Source: G020353235 sp035528295 (lineage in GTDB: Bacteria > Chloroflexota > Dehalococcoidia > Dehalococcoidales > JAUYDJ01). From it: a stretch of DNA of 7,427 nucleotides. Numbering within the stretch: the first letter of the stretch is position 1; the number at the start of each line of letters is the position of its first letter. Under the pieces are notes generated by a model. That model was not told the origin of the DNA, did no database searches, and was given only the letters and a program-made list of their open reading frames with translations. Below, in pieces: positions 1-5,800 of the stretch. Where the stretch lies: assembly GCA_035528295.1 (NCBI GenBank), contig DATKYY010000078.1, forward strand, positions 1-7,427, read 5' to 3'. The position numbers and the translations under genes are program-made.

Positions 1-1050
1 AAAGTGCTTATCAATCAACCCGACGATGATTTTCTCATCAACCTTGGCGGTGCCAAAGGTCTCAAACGAAACCGAAAGGGGGTGGGCAACACCAATAGCA
101 TAGGAAACCTGGAGCTCCAGCCGCTCGGCCAGTCCGGCAGCGACGATATTCTTGGCAATATAGCGGGCGGCATAGGCGGCCGAGCGGTCAACCTTGGTCG
201 GGTCCTTACCCGAGAAACAACCGCCGCCATGGCGGGCAATTCCGCCATAGGTATCAACCAGAATCTTGCGCCCGGTAAAACCGGTATCAGATACCGGACC
301 GCCGATGACAAAGCGCCCGGTAGCATTTACGTAAAACTTGGTGTCGTTATCCAGCATTGAGGCGGGTATCACCGTTCGGATGACCTGCTCGGTGATGTCC
401 TGCTTAATCTTATCCTGGCTGACATCAGGGTCATGCTGGGCACCAATGACCACGTTGTTAATTCGCTTGGGTACGCCATTTTGATACTCTACGGTTACCT
501 GTGATTTGCCATCGGGGCGAAGGTAAGGCAGGATGCTCTCTTTTCGCGCCTGAGCCAGGCGCTGACACAATTTGTGCGCCAGGGAAATGGGCAGGGGCAT
601 AAGCTCGGGAGTCTCGTTGCAGGCAAAGCCGACCATCATCCCCTGGTCACCGGCGCCGATTTTATCCATCTCATCATCCGAATGTGCCTTCGCCTCCTGT
701 GATTTATCCACGCCCAGGGCAATGTCACTGGCTTGCTCCTTGATGGAAACTATTACGCCACAGGACTGATAGTCGAAGCCATATTCGGGGCGAACATAGC
801 CGATATCACGGACTACCTGCCGCACCACCTGGGCAACTTCCACATAGCACTTGGTCGTAATCTCACCCATCACCACCACCAGGCCATTGGTAACCCCGGT
901 CTCGCAGGCTACCCTGCCGTAGGGGTCTTTGGCCAGTATGGCATCCAGTACCGCATCCGATACCTGGTCACAGAGCTTATCCGGATGCCCCTCCGTCACC
1001 GACTCCGAGGTAAGCAGGTATTTGGGCGAGCTAGCAAAACTGTTGGTCAA
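1..1050 (-). CDS. metK: S-adenosylmethionine synthetase, C-terminus cut by window edge
   Basis: Makes SAM from methionine and ATP in the cytoplasm. Translation of the minus strand from 1050 gives 350 uninterrupted residues with the MetK landmarks in order: TSESVTEGHPDK at about 14-25, DQVSDAVLDAIL at about 28-39, the ATP-binding GAGDQG at 132-137, NATGRFVIGGP near 244-253, and the HGGGCFSGKDPTKVDRS loop at about 274-290. The family is usually 380-400 residues, so roughly 40-50 C-terminal residues lie beyond base 1. The start is TTG at 1050: no ATG or GTG lies upstream in frame before the conserved N-terminus, and AAGGAG stands just before it. The gene begins 11 bases after the ahcY stop, so it is probably last or late in the operon. 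One oddity is Cys278 in the glycine-rich loop, where Ala is more usual. The family call is very secure; the TTG start is likely. Confidence 0.97.
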   Translation of the reverse strand, partial: MTNSFASSPKYLLTSESVTEGHPDKLCDQVSDAVLDAILAKDPYGRVACETGVTNGLVVVMGEITTKCYVEVAQVVRQVVRDIGYVRPEYGFDYQSCGVIVSIKEQASDIALGVDKSQEAKAHSDDEMDKIGAGDQGMMVGFACNETPELMPLPISLAHKLCQRLAQARKESILPYLRPDGKSQVTVEYQNGVPKRINNVVIGAQHDPDVSQDKIKQDITEQVIRTVIPASMLDNDTKFYVNATGRFVIGGPVSDTGFTGRKILVDTYGGIARHGGGCFSGKDPTKVDRSAAYAARYIAKNIVAAGLAERLELQVSYAIGVAHPLSVSFETFGTAKVDEKIIVGLIDKHF

Positions 1051-1054
1051 GTTT

Positions 1055-1060
1055 CTCCTT
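1055..1060 (-). promoter_or_regulatory. Ribosome binding site supporting the metK TTG start
   Basis: AAGGAG on the minus strand, four bases before TTG at 1048-1050. The short spacer and non-ATG start suggest moderate initiation, perhaps helped by ribosomes finishing ahcY, whose stop codon (1062-1064) lies next to this site. No other start codon in this frame would keep the conserved MetK N-terminus. Confidence 0.75.
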
Positions 1061-1061
1061 T

Positions 1062-2324
1062 CTATGTCCCTTCTTCCCAGCTGGTCAGGTATTTCTCCTG
1101 TTCAGTGGTCAGACTATCAACACCGATGCCCATCGACTTCAGCTTCAGCCGGGCTATATCTTTATCAATTTCCCGGGGCACCGCGTAAACCTCTCTCTCC
1201 AGCTTTCCCTTATTCTTGAGCAGATACTCCAGAGACAGCGCCTGATTGGCAAAGCTCATATCCATCACACTGGCCGGATGTCCCTCGGCGGCGGCCAGAT
1301 TAATCAACCGCCCCTCCCCCAGTAGATAGATGTGCCGCCCGTCCTTCAGGGTGTAGTCATCCACAAACGACCTTATCCGCCGCTTGCTTTTGGCCAGACT
1401 CTCCAGAGCCGGGATATTAATCTCAACATTGAAATGCCCGCTGTTAGCCAGGATGGCGCCGTCCTTCATCACCTCAAGGTGCTTCTTGTCAATTACGTTC
1501 TTGCCCCCGGTGATGGTAATGAAGACTTCACCCACCCGGGCCGCTTCTGTCAGTGACATCACCTGGTAGCCGTCCATAACCGCCTCCAGAGCCCGCACCG
1601 GCTCCACCTCGGCGACAATCACCTGAGCCCCCATCCCCTGGGCTCTCAAAGCGGTACCATGCCCGCACCAGCCGTAGCCACAGACCACCACCTTTTTCCC
1701 CGCCCACAGAATATTGGTGGCACGGGTAATACCGTCAATCGTGCTCTGGCCGGTGCCGTAGCGATTATCAAAGAGATACTTGGTCTGGGCATCATTGACC
1801 GCAATCAGGGGGTATTTCAGCCTGCCGGCCTTCGCCAGGCTGCGCAGCCGGGTGACACCGGTAGTCGTCTCCTCGGTGCCGCCGATGACATTCTTAATTA
1901 GCTCGGTCCGCTTGGTGTGCAGGGTGGTCACCAGGTCAGCACCATCATCAACGGTAAGCTGGGGATTGTGGTCCAGGGTCAGATTAAGGTGCCGGTAGTA
2001 GGTTACCTCGTCTTCCCCCTTGATGGCATTGGTGGGAATACCGTATTCCACCAGGGCGGCGGCGACATCGTCCTGAGTGCTCAGCGGGTTGGAGGCACAG
2101 AGCACCCCCTCCGCCCCGCCATCCTTGAGGGCGAGCATCAGGTTGGCCGTCTCGGTGGTTACATGGAGGCAGGCCGAAATCCTGACCCCCTGGAACGGCT
2201 TCTCGCGGGCAAACCTTTCTTTAATCAGCCTCAGTACCGGCATCTGCCGGTAGGCCCACTCGATTCGCTCCCTGCCCTCACCGGCTAACGCCGGGTCTTT
2301 AACCTCACCTCGCGGCTTGCCCAT
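1062..2324 (-). CDS. ahcY: Adenosylhomocysteinase (S-adenosylhomocysteine hydrolase)
   Basis: Hydrolyses S-adenosylhomocysteine reversibly to homocysteine and adenosine, using tightly bound NAD. This relieves product inhibition of SAM-dependent methyltransferases. The 420-residue protein has the family blocks in order: CLHVTTETANL at 52-62, DDGAD at 126-130, EETTTGV at 151-157, the NDAQTKYLFDNRYGTGQS block at 177-194 (N177, D178, K182 and D186 match the catalytic positions), the NAD-binding GYGWCGHG at 216-223, LANSGHFNVEI at 292-302, and NLAAAEGHPASVMDMSFANQ at 342-361 with His349. The length fits the short form, which lacks the roughly 40-residue insertion of many proteobacterial enzymes. 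The C-terminus ends in YLTSWEEGT instead of the KPDHYRY tail of the mammalian type. The ATG at 2324 has AAGGGGGG just upstream. It follows the kinase-fusion gene by 17 bases and precedes metK by 11, consistent with co-transcription. Confidence 0.97.
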   Translation of the reverse strand: MGKPRGEVKDPALAGEGRERIEWAYRQMPVLRLIKERFAREKPFQGVRISACLHVTTETANLMLALKDGGAEGVLCASNPLSTQDDVAAALVEYGIPTNAIKGEDEVTYYRHLNLTLDHNPQLTVDDGADLVTTLHTKRTELIKNVIGGTEETTTGVTRLRSLAKAGRLKYPLIAVNDAQTKYLFDNRYGTGQSTIDGITRATNILWAGKKVVVCGYGWCGHGTALRAQGMGAQVIVAEVEPVRALEAVMDGYQVMSLTEAARVGEVFITITGGKNVIDKKHLEVMKDGAILANSGHFNVEINIPALESLAKSKRRIRSFVDDYTLKDGRHIYLLGEGRLINLAAAEGHPASVMDMSFANQALSLEYLLKNKGKLEREVYAVPREIDKDIARLKLKSMGIGVDSLTTEQEKYLTSWEEGT

Positions 2325-2341
2325 ATTCCCCCCTTTTTATC

Positions 2342-3895
2342 TCAATCCACGCTGAATTTAGCCATAACCTGTCGGACGGTCTCACTCACCGGCCGTGAAG
2401 TATCAATTATAACATAATTTGCCTCTAAAACCTCAGTCACCGCTTCAAATTGGCGCTTCTGCTCTTCAAAAATTTCCCAGCGCCCGTCGGATACTGTCCC
2501 CTGCTTCAGTCTTTCCGTCAGACGCTCCGGGACAATTTCTTCCGCCAGAGCGCACTCTATGACAAAGAAGTCCGCCTTCGTCTCTTCAGCCAGCCGCTTC
2601 GCCTTTAGTCTATGCTCAGCCCTGATAAAAGAGGCATCAATAATGACCGAGCCACCCTCAGCCAGGATAGTTTTGGCTTCATCGAGCATGGTGTCATAGG
2701 TCAGGCGGGAAAAATCGGCCGAGTAAATGCCGTGGTCAAACTCCTCAAAGCGGTGCTCGGTCAGCGGGATAGCCCCCAGCCGCTTGCGGGTAATATCGGA
2801 GTGGATAGCCACCAGCCCCAACTGTCTGGCCAGGGCCTGAGCCAGGACCGTCTTGCCGGCGCCCACCAGACCGACGGTGATAAACAGGGCTGGCTTTGGC
2901 CTTAAGTAGGCGTGGGCTAAATCAAAATAGCTCCGGGCGGTCTCCCGAACCGGCTCTTTCTCCTTAATATAGGGGTCATCAAGCTGGAAGCAGGCTACCT
3001 TGCCCCGCACATAGGCCCGGTAGCACTTGTAGAAATCAAGCAGCCGGAGCAGCTCGCTATCCCGGCTCCGGGCGACATAGGCCTTAACAAAGCTACGGGA
3101 AAGGTCAGCCCGCCCGTAGTGGTCCAGGTCCATCGCCAGGAAGGCGACCTCCGAGGCGACATCAGAGTAGCGGAAGCGGTCATTGAACTCAATGCAATCG
3201 TAGATACAGATGCCATCTGAGAAGCAGATGTGGGCGGCGTGCAGGTCGCCATGGCAGTCCCTTATCCTGCCCTCTTTAACCCGTTTCTGGAACAGCGAGG
3301 CGTTCTGGGCAATAAAGCCATCGGTATAGTCCTTAATCTGCCCATATTTCTTTTCCGAAATGGCCTTGCTAATATACTTTTCGGTCTGGGTGAAGTTCTC
3401 CCCGGTATTCTGAGTAATCGTATCCAGACCGCCAAACTGACTGATAGTATCATTGGTCTCGGCCCGCCGGTGAAACTCAGCCAGCCTCTCCGCCACCCCG
3501 GCTATCATCTCCGTTGACACCTGATTCCGGTCCAGAAGCGCCGCCATAATCTTTTCCTGGGGCAGGCGGCGCATCCTGACGGCATACTCAATAACCTCGC
3601 CCTGACCGCCAATAACGATATCACTTTTGTCCTGAGTGATTGAGACGACACCGAGATAGGCATCGGGGCAGAGGCGCCGGTTGAGTTCAACCTCCCGCTG
3701 GCAGTAGAATTTACGCTTCTCCAGGGTGGTATAGTCGAGATAGCCCAGATTAACCGGCTTCTTTACCTTATAGACCAAGTTATCGGTCAGGAAGACGAAG
3801 GACATCTGGGTCTGCACCAGCTCTATTTTTGGTGGATTTTCCGGGTAGGCTTTCGAGTTCAGTAAGGCTTGAACCAGCTCCGGTAACGGCGACAT
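2342..3895 (-). CDS. Fused APH-like kinase and P-loop kinase, substrate unknown
   Basis: A 517-residue two-domain cytoplasmic protein. Residues about 1-330 resemble the aminoglycoside-phosphotransferase/choline-kinase fold: a likely ATP-contacting VYKVKKP at 41-47, the catalytic-loop-like HGDLHAAH at 215-222, and the IYDCIEFNDRFRYSDVASE segment from 231, where D233 would bind metal. Residues about 335-517 are a P-loop kinase: Walker A GLVGAGKT at 342-349, HSDITRKRLG at 365-374, IIDASF at 418-423, and a lid-like SDGRWEIFEEQ segment at 469-479. This architecture is known as a bifunctional APH-like/ATP-binding protein (COG2187 plus COG0645 type), and I know of no established substrate. The location in a SAM-cycle operon hints at a nucleoside, sugar or related metabolite, but that is inference. 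Antibiotic resistance is unlikely. The gene starts 10 bases after the THEP1 stop; a GGGGGAG stretch ends 13 bases before the ATG, a long spacing that suggests translational coupling. Confidence 0.88.
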   Translation of the reverse strand: MSPLPELVQALLNSKAYPENPPKIELVQTQMSFVFLTDNLVYKVKKPVNLGYLDYTTLEKRKFYCQREVELNRRLCPDAYLGVVSITQDKSDIVIGGQGEVIEYAVRMRRLPQEKIMAALLDRNQVSTEMIAGVAERLAEFHRRAETNDTISQFGGLDTITQNTGENFTQTEKYISKAISEKKYGQIKDYTDGFIAQNASLFQKRVKEGRIRDCHGDLHAAHICFSDGICIYDCIEFNDRFRYSDVASEVAFLAMDLDHYGRADLSRSFVKAYVARSRDSELLRLLDFYKCYRAYVRGKVACFQLDDPYIKEKEPVRETARSYFDLAHAYLRPKPALFITVGLVGAGKTVLAQALARQLGLVAIHSDITRKRLGAIPLTEHRFEEFDHGIYSADFSRLTYDTMLDEAKTILAEGGSVIIDASFIRAEHRLKAKRLAEETKADFFVIECALAEEIVPERLTERLKQGTVSDGRWEIFEEQKRQFEAVTEVLEANYVIIDTSRPVSETVRQVMAKFSVD

Positions 3896-3905
3896 AGTGT
3901 CTATC

Positions 3906-4421
3906 TCACTCCCCCAACCACTCTTTTAGCTCGGCCAGCACCGGCTCATGGTTATCCCTGGTTACAGTGAGCAGCTTCACCCGGGGCTGGCGCTTGATGG
4001 CATCCGCAAAGGGATTAGGATTGAGCATAATCGTGCCCAGGACCCTCTTGCCACTGCCAATTATCTGCCCGATGGCTTCCCGGAAGTTTGCCGAGAACAG
4101 CTCCATCTTGCCGATTTCATCAATAACCACCAGGGCACACTGCTCGGCGGCCTGACGGAGCGCCGAAACACCTGTCTGGTCTAAACTATCTATATCAACC
4201 CCGTACTTGCTCACCCGGTACGGGCTGCGAATATTAATGTGAGCCAGTATAGTTGTTTGGCCGTCCAGGGTAACCAGCCGGAAGCCCTCCCTCACCCCCC
4301 GGGTTCGTATTTCCTCGGTATAAAACCCGCCGGCTCTACCCTTCATCCCGGCCAGAGCCTGCTTGATAAGGCTCGTCTTCCCCGTCCCCGGTCTCCCGGT
4401 GAGGAGATAAACCAACTTCAT
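3906..4421 (-). CDS. THEP1-type nucleoside triphosphatase
   Basis: A 171-residue P-loop NTPase. Walker A is GRPGTGKTS at 9-17 and Walker B is VVIDEIGKMEL at 98-108. The GGFYTEEIRTRGVREGF block at 31-47 and the LGTIMLNPNPFADAIK segment near 128-143 are typical of the THEP1 family (NTPase_1, named after the Aquifex protein and human cancer-related NTPase). Members hydrolyse ATP, GTP and other NTPs slowly in vitro; their physiological role is not settled. There is no signal peptide or membrane segment. The ATG at 4421 has an AAGGGGAG ribosome site just upstream. It overlaps the stop of a possible 33-codon ORF by four bases (ATGA) and is followed by the kinase-fusion gene after 10 bases. Two P-loop proteins of unclear substrate therefore sit together. 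Confidence 0.92.
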   Translation of the reverse strand: MKLVYLLTGRPGTGKTSLIKQALAGMKGRAGGFYTEEIRTRGVREGFRLVTLDGQTTILAHINIRSPYRVSKYGVDIDSLDQTGVSALRQAAEQCALVVIDEIGKMELFSANFREAIGQIIGSGKRVLGTIMLNPNPFADAIKRQPRVKLLTVTRDNHEPVLAELKEWLGE

Positions 4422-4519
4422 TTCTCCCCTTCAGACCGGGGGGCTTGCTTTCTCTTTATCTCCAGCTTCTTTCGCTGGCGCCGATGCTTGAAGATGGCTA
4501 CCATTCTCTTCTTGTTCAT
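4418..4519 (-). CDS. Possible 33-residue highly basic peptide
   Basis: A small ORF in the only wide gap of the operon. It starts at ATG 4519, 21 bases after the upstream stop, and ends in a TGA that overlaps the THEP1 ATG by four bases. The product begins MNKKRMVAIFKHRRQRKK and has 8 Lys, 6 Arg and 1 His against 3 Glu, so it is strongly positive and could bind RNA or the ribosome. I do not recognise a family. Evidence against: 33 open codons are common by chance, a four-base ATGA overlap follows automatically when the next gene starts ATG-A, and no clear Shine-Dalgarno precedes the start. Evidence for: it fills the gap almost exactly in an operon whose other gaps are 7-17 bases. It could instead be a leader or coupling ORF for THEP1. 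Confidence 0.45.
   Translation of the reverse strand: MNKKRMVAIFKHRRQRKKLEIKRKQAPRSEGEK
4422..4430 (-). promoter_or_regulatory. Ribosome binding site of the THEP1 gene
   Basis: The minus strand reads AAGGGGAGA directly before the ATG at 4419-4421. This is a good purine-rich Shine-Dalgarno at short spacing, and it lies inside the last codons of the possible 33-residue ORF. THEP1 can therefore be initiated independently or by re-initiation after that ORF. Confidence 0.6.
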
Positions 4520-4546
4520 GGCTAATAATATAAATCCAGACTAGCC
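4520..4546. repeat. Short inverted repeat around an AT-rich patch
   Basis: GGCTA at 4520-4524 and TAGCC at 4542-4546 are perfect inverted copies around a 17-base AT-rich centre. The structure spans the DUF6485-like stop codon and the base before the small ORF's ATG. A five-pair stem with a 17-base loop is weak. It is not followed by a T-run on the minus strand, so it does not look like an intrinsic terminator. It may be chance. Confidence 0.3.
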
Positions 4547-4744
4547 TTTCCCGCCACCATATACCGTCACAAAGCGGGCAAAGGAGCGGTCAAAGGTCCG
4601 CTCCACTTCATTGGGAAAGACACAGGCGGGAAGCTCGCTAAAATTCAGGTGATAGGATATGCACTCACAGCACTTGCCCTTCCGGGAACAGGGCTCATAG
4701 GTGCAGTTGCACCTGGCTTTATTGGCTTCAATCTGGCATTCCAT
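4541..4744 (-). CDS. Small cysteine-rich DUF6485-like protein
   Basis: A 67-residue protein with eight cysteines at 3, 12, 14, 19, 25, 26, 28 and 41, mostly in the CNCTYEPCSRKGKCCECISY region, followed by an ELPACVFP segment and an ERTFDRSFARFV tail. The pattern matches my recollection of the DUF6485 family, short proteins of anaerobic bacteria with no known function. The clustered CxC and CCxC cysteines suggest metal (zinc or iron-sulfur) binding, which is inferred and not shown. There is no signal peptide or membrane helix. The start is well supported: AAGGGGAG lies six bases before ATG 4744. It follows the core methionine synthase stop by 14 bases and is thus in the same transcript. Possible roles are metal delivery to, or regulation of, the neighbouring zinc-dependent enzyme, but nothing in the sequence proves this. 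Confidence 0.85.
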   Translation of the reverse strand: MECQIEANKARCNCTYEPCSRKGKCCECISYHLNFSELPACVFPNEVERTFDRSFARFVTVYGGGKG

Positions 4745-4758
4745 ACCTTGCTCCCCTT

Positions 4759-5793
4759 CTAGCCATAGCGCTTTCTTATCCTCGCCGATAGCTCGGTCAG
4801 CAGCTTCAGGGCTTGCTCGGCAGCATCTTCACTACTTATCAAACCCAGCCCGCAGCTGGGAGTAAGCAGCCCCTGCTTAATCAGCTGTCTGAACTCAATG
4901 TTATGTCGAGTAAATGGCGCTATCGCCTCCTCCAGGCGGTCATGGAGGCTGGCCGCCGATTCTTTAGCCAGAGATTCTTCATCGTTGGGCACTATCCCCC
5001 AGGCAACCGCCCCACCCCGGTCCAGAAATTTTTTGACTTCCGCCGGATAAAGGCTGAGCGACCGGGCATAGTGATAGGCATCAAAGCTGATAATATCAGT
5101 CCTGGTTTCCAGCAGCACCGACCAGTCGGTATTGCCGCAGCAGTGGACTCCCTTAAGCCCCTTGATACCGGCGAAGACCCTGTCCAGCAAGGCGACGACC
5201 CGCTCTTTGGCAAAGGGCACCGCCGCCGAGCCGAAGGCAGCCATATAGGGCTCGTCAACCAAGATAATGGTATTTCTGCAGAGCCGGCTCAGCTGCTTCT
5301 CCTGCCAGCCCGCCTTCAGCCCCAGAAACATGGCGACCGCATCCTGAAAGTTGTCGTCGTAGATTATCGCCCGCCCCGTCTCATCGGGAACGGTCAGCCC
5401 CCAGGTAATTGGTCCGGTGACCTGCCCCTTAACCGCCAGCGGCGATAGATTCTTCAATCCGAGAAAGGCATGAAGCCCGGCGGCATAGTCAGGGCTGATG
5501 GCGTATTTAGCCACATCCTTCTCTTCACCATAGGCAGTGAGAAGCTCGGCAAGGGGCTTCGCCCAGTCCTGATTATGGTCAATATAGACGCCGCCCTCTT
5601 TTGCCGGCACCACCCCGGGAAAGCCCTCGCTGAACTGGACATACATATTCTCCAGCGGCGAGCGCTGGGGTAGCTGGGGCCAGGAGGGGAAGTCCCTGAG
5701 GTAACGGGTAATCAATGAGCATGCCGCCTTTGGGTCGGTATGGGGCATACTGCCGATAATGGTGGCTCGGCAGCCAAATTCAATAGCAGGCAT
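4759..5793 (-). CDS. MetE-type core methionine synthase (no folate-binding half)
   Basis: A 344-residue protein of the UROD/MetE TIM-barrel superfamily, matching only the catalytic C-terminal half of the roughly 750-residue MetE. Visible features are the N-terminal GSMPHTDP at 14-21, VKGQVTGPITWG at 121-132, LVDEPY at 178-183, GVHCCGNTDW at 215-224, and LTPSCGLGL at 310-318. His217, Cys219 and Cys314 fit the zinc ligands that activate homocysteine thiolate in MetE. Known core enzymes of this kind (the MesA and MesB families; one characterised in Dehalococcoides) use methylcobalamin in vitro and probably take the methyl group from a corrinoid protein in vivo. Neighbouring ahcY, metK and mtnP/mtnA support homocysteine as substrate. 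Another corrinoid-dependent thiol methyltransferase is the main alternative. It begins 7 bases after mtnP at ATG 5793; AAGGAG (5807-5812) is 13 bases upstream, longer than ideal, with no nearer in-frame start. Confidence 0.8.
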   Translation of the reverse strand: MPAIEFGCRATIIGSMPHTDPKAACSLITRYLRDFPSWPQLPQRSPLENMYVQFSEGFPGVVPAKEGGVYIDHNQDWAKPLAELLTAYGEEKDVAKYAISPDYAAGLHAFLGLKNLSPLAVKGQVTGPITWGLTVPDETGRAIIYDDNFQDAVAMFLGLKAGWQEKQLSRLCRNTIILVDEPYMAAFGSAAVPFAKERVVALLDRVFAGIKGLKGVHCCGNTDWSVLLETRTDIISFDAYHYARSLSLYPAEVKKFLDRGGAVAWGIVPNDEESLAKESAASLHDRLEEAIAPFTRHNIEFRQLIKQGLLTPSCGLGLISSEDAAEQALKLLTELSARIRKRYG

Positions 5794-5800
5794 AAGCCGG

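Noticed and set aside
4..360. Plus-strand ORF of about 118 codons opposite metK
   Set aside because: The minus strand translates to an unbroken MetK with the GGG loop and KDPTKVDRS motif, so this is a shadow.
733..1188. Plus-strand ORF of about 151 codons opposite metK and the end of ahcY
   Set aside because: Unrecognisable low-complexity product (a run of histidines) and antisense to two secure genes. It is a shadow.
1917..2288. Plus-strand ORF of about 123 codons opposite the ahcY N-terminal half
   Set aside because: No domain is visible and it is antisense to conserved AhcY blocks.
2342..3895. Antibiotic-resistance gene, because of the aminoglycoside-phosphotransferase-like domain
   Set aside because: The fusion with a P-loop kinase and the housekeeping operon context match an uncharacterised metabolic family and not known resistance enzymes. 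No mobile-element signals are nearby.
4422..4540. SAM or SAH riboswitch in the widest gap
   Set aside because: The gap is only 119 bases and mostly open as a 33-codon ORF. I found no set of paired stems resembling a SAM or SAH riboswitch. A riboswitch, if present, would more likely lie upstream of the operon beyond the right edge.
4520..4546. Intrinsic terminator after the DUF6485-like gene
   Set aside because: The stem is only five pairs with a 17-base loop and no T-run follows on the minus strand.
4813..5448. Long plus-strand ORF (about 211 codons) opposite the core methionine synthase
   Set aside because: The translation shows no recognisable domain and lies wholly antisense to a gene with clear motifs. 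Long antisense ORFs are expected in GC-rich coding DNA.
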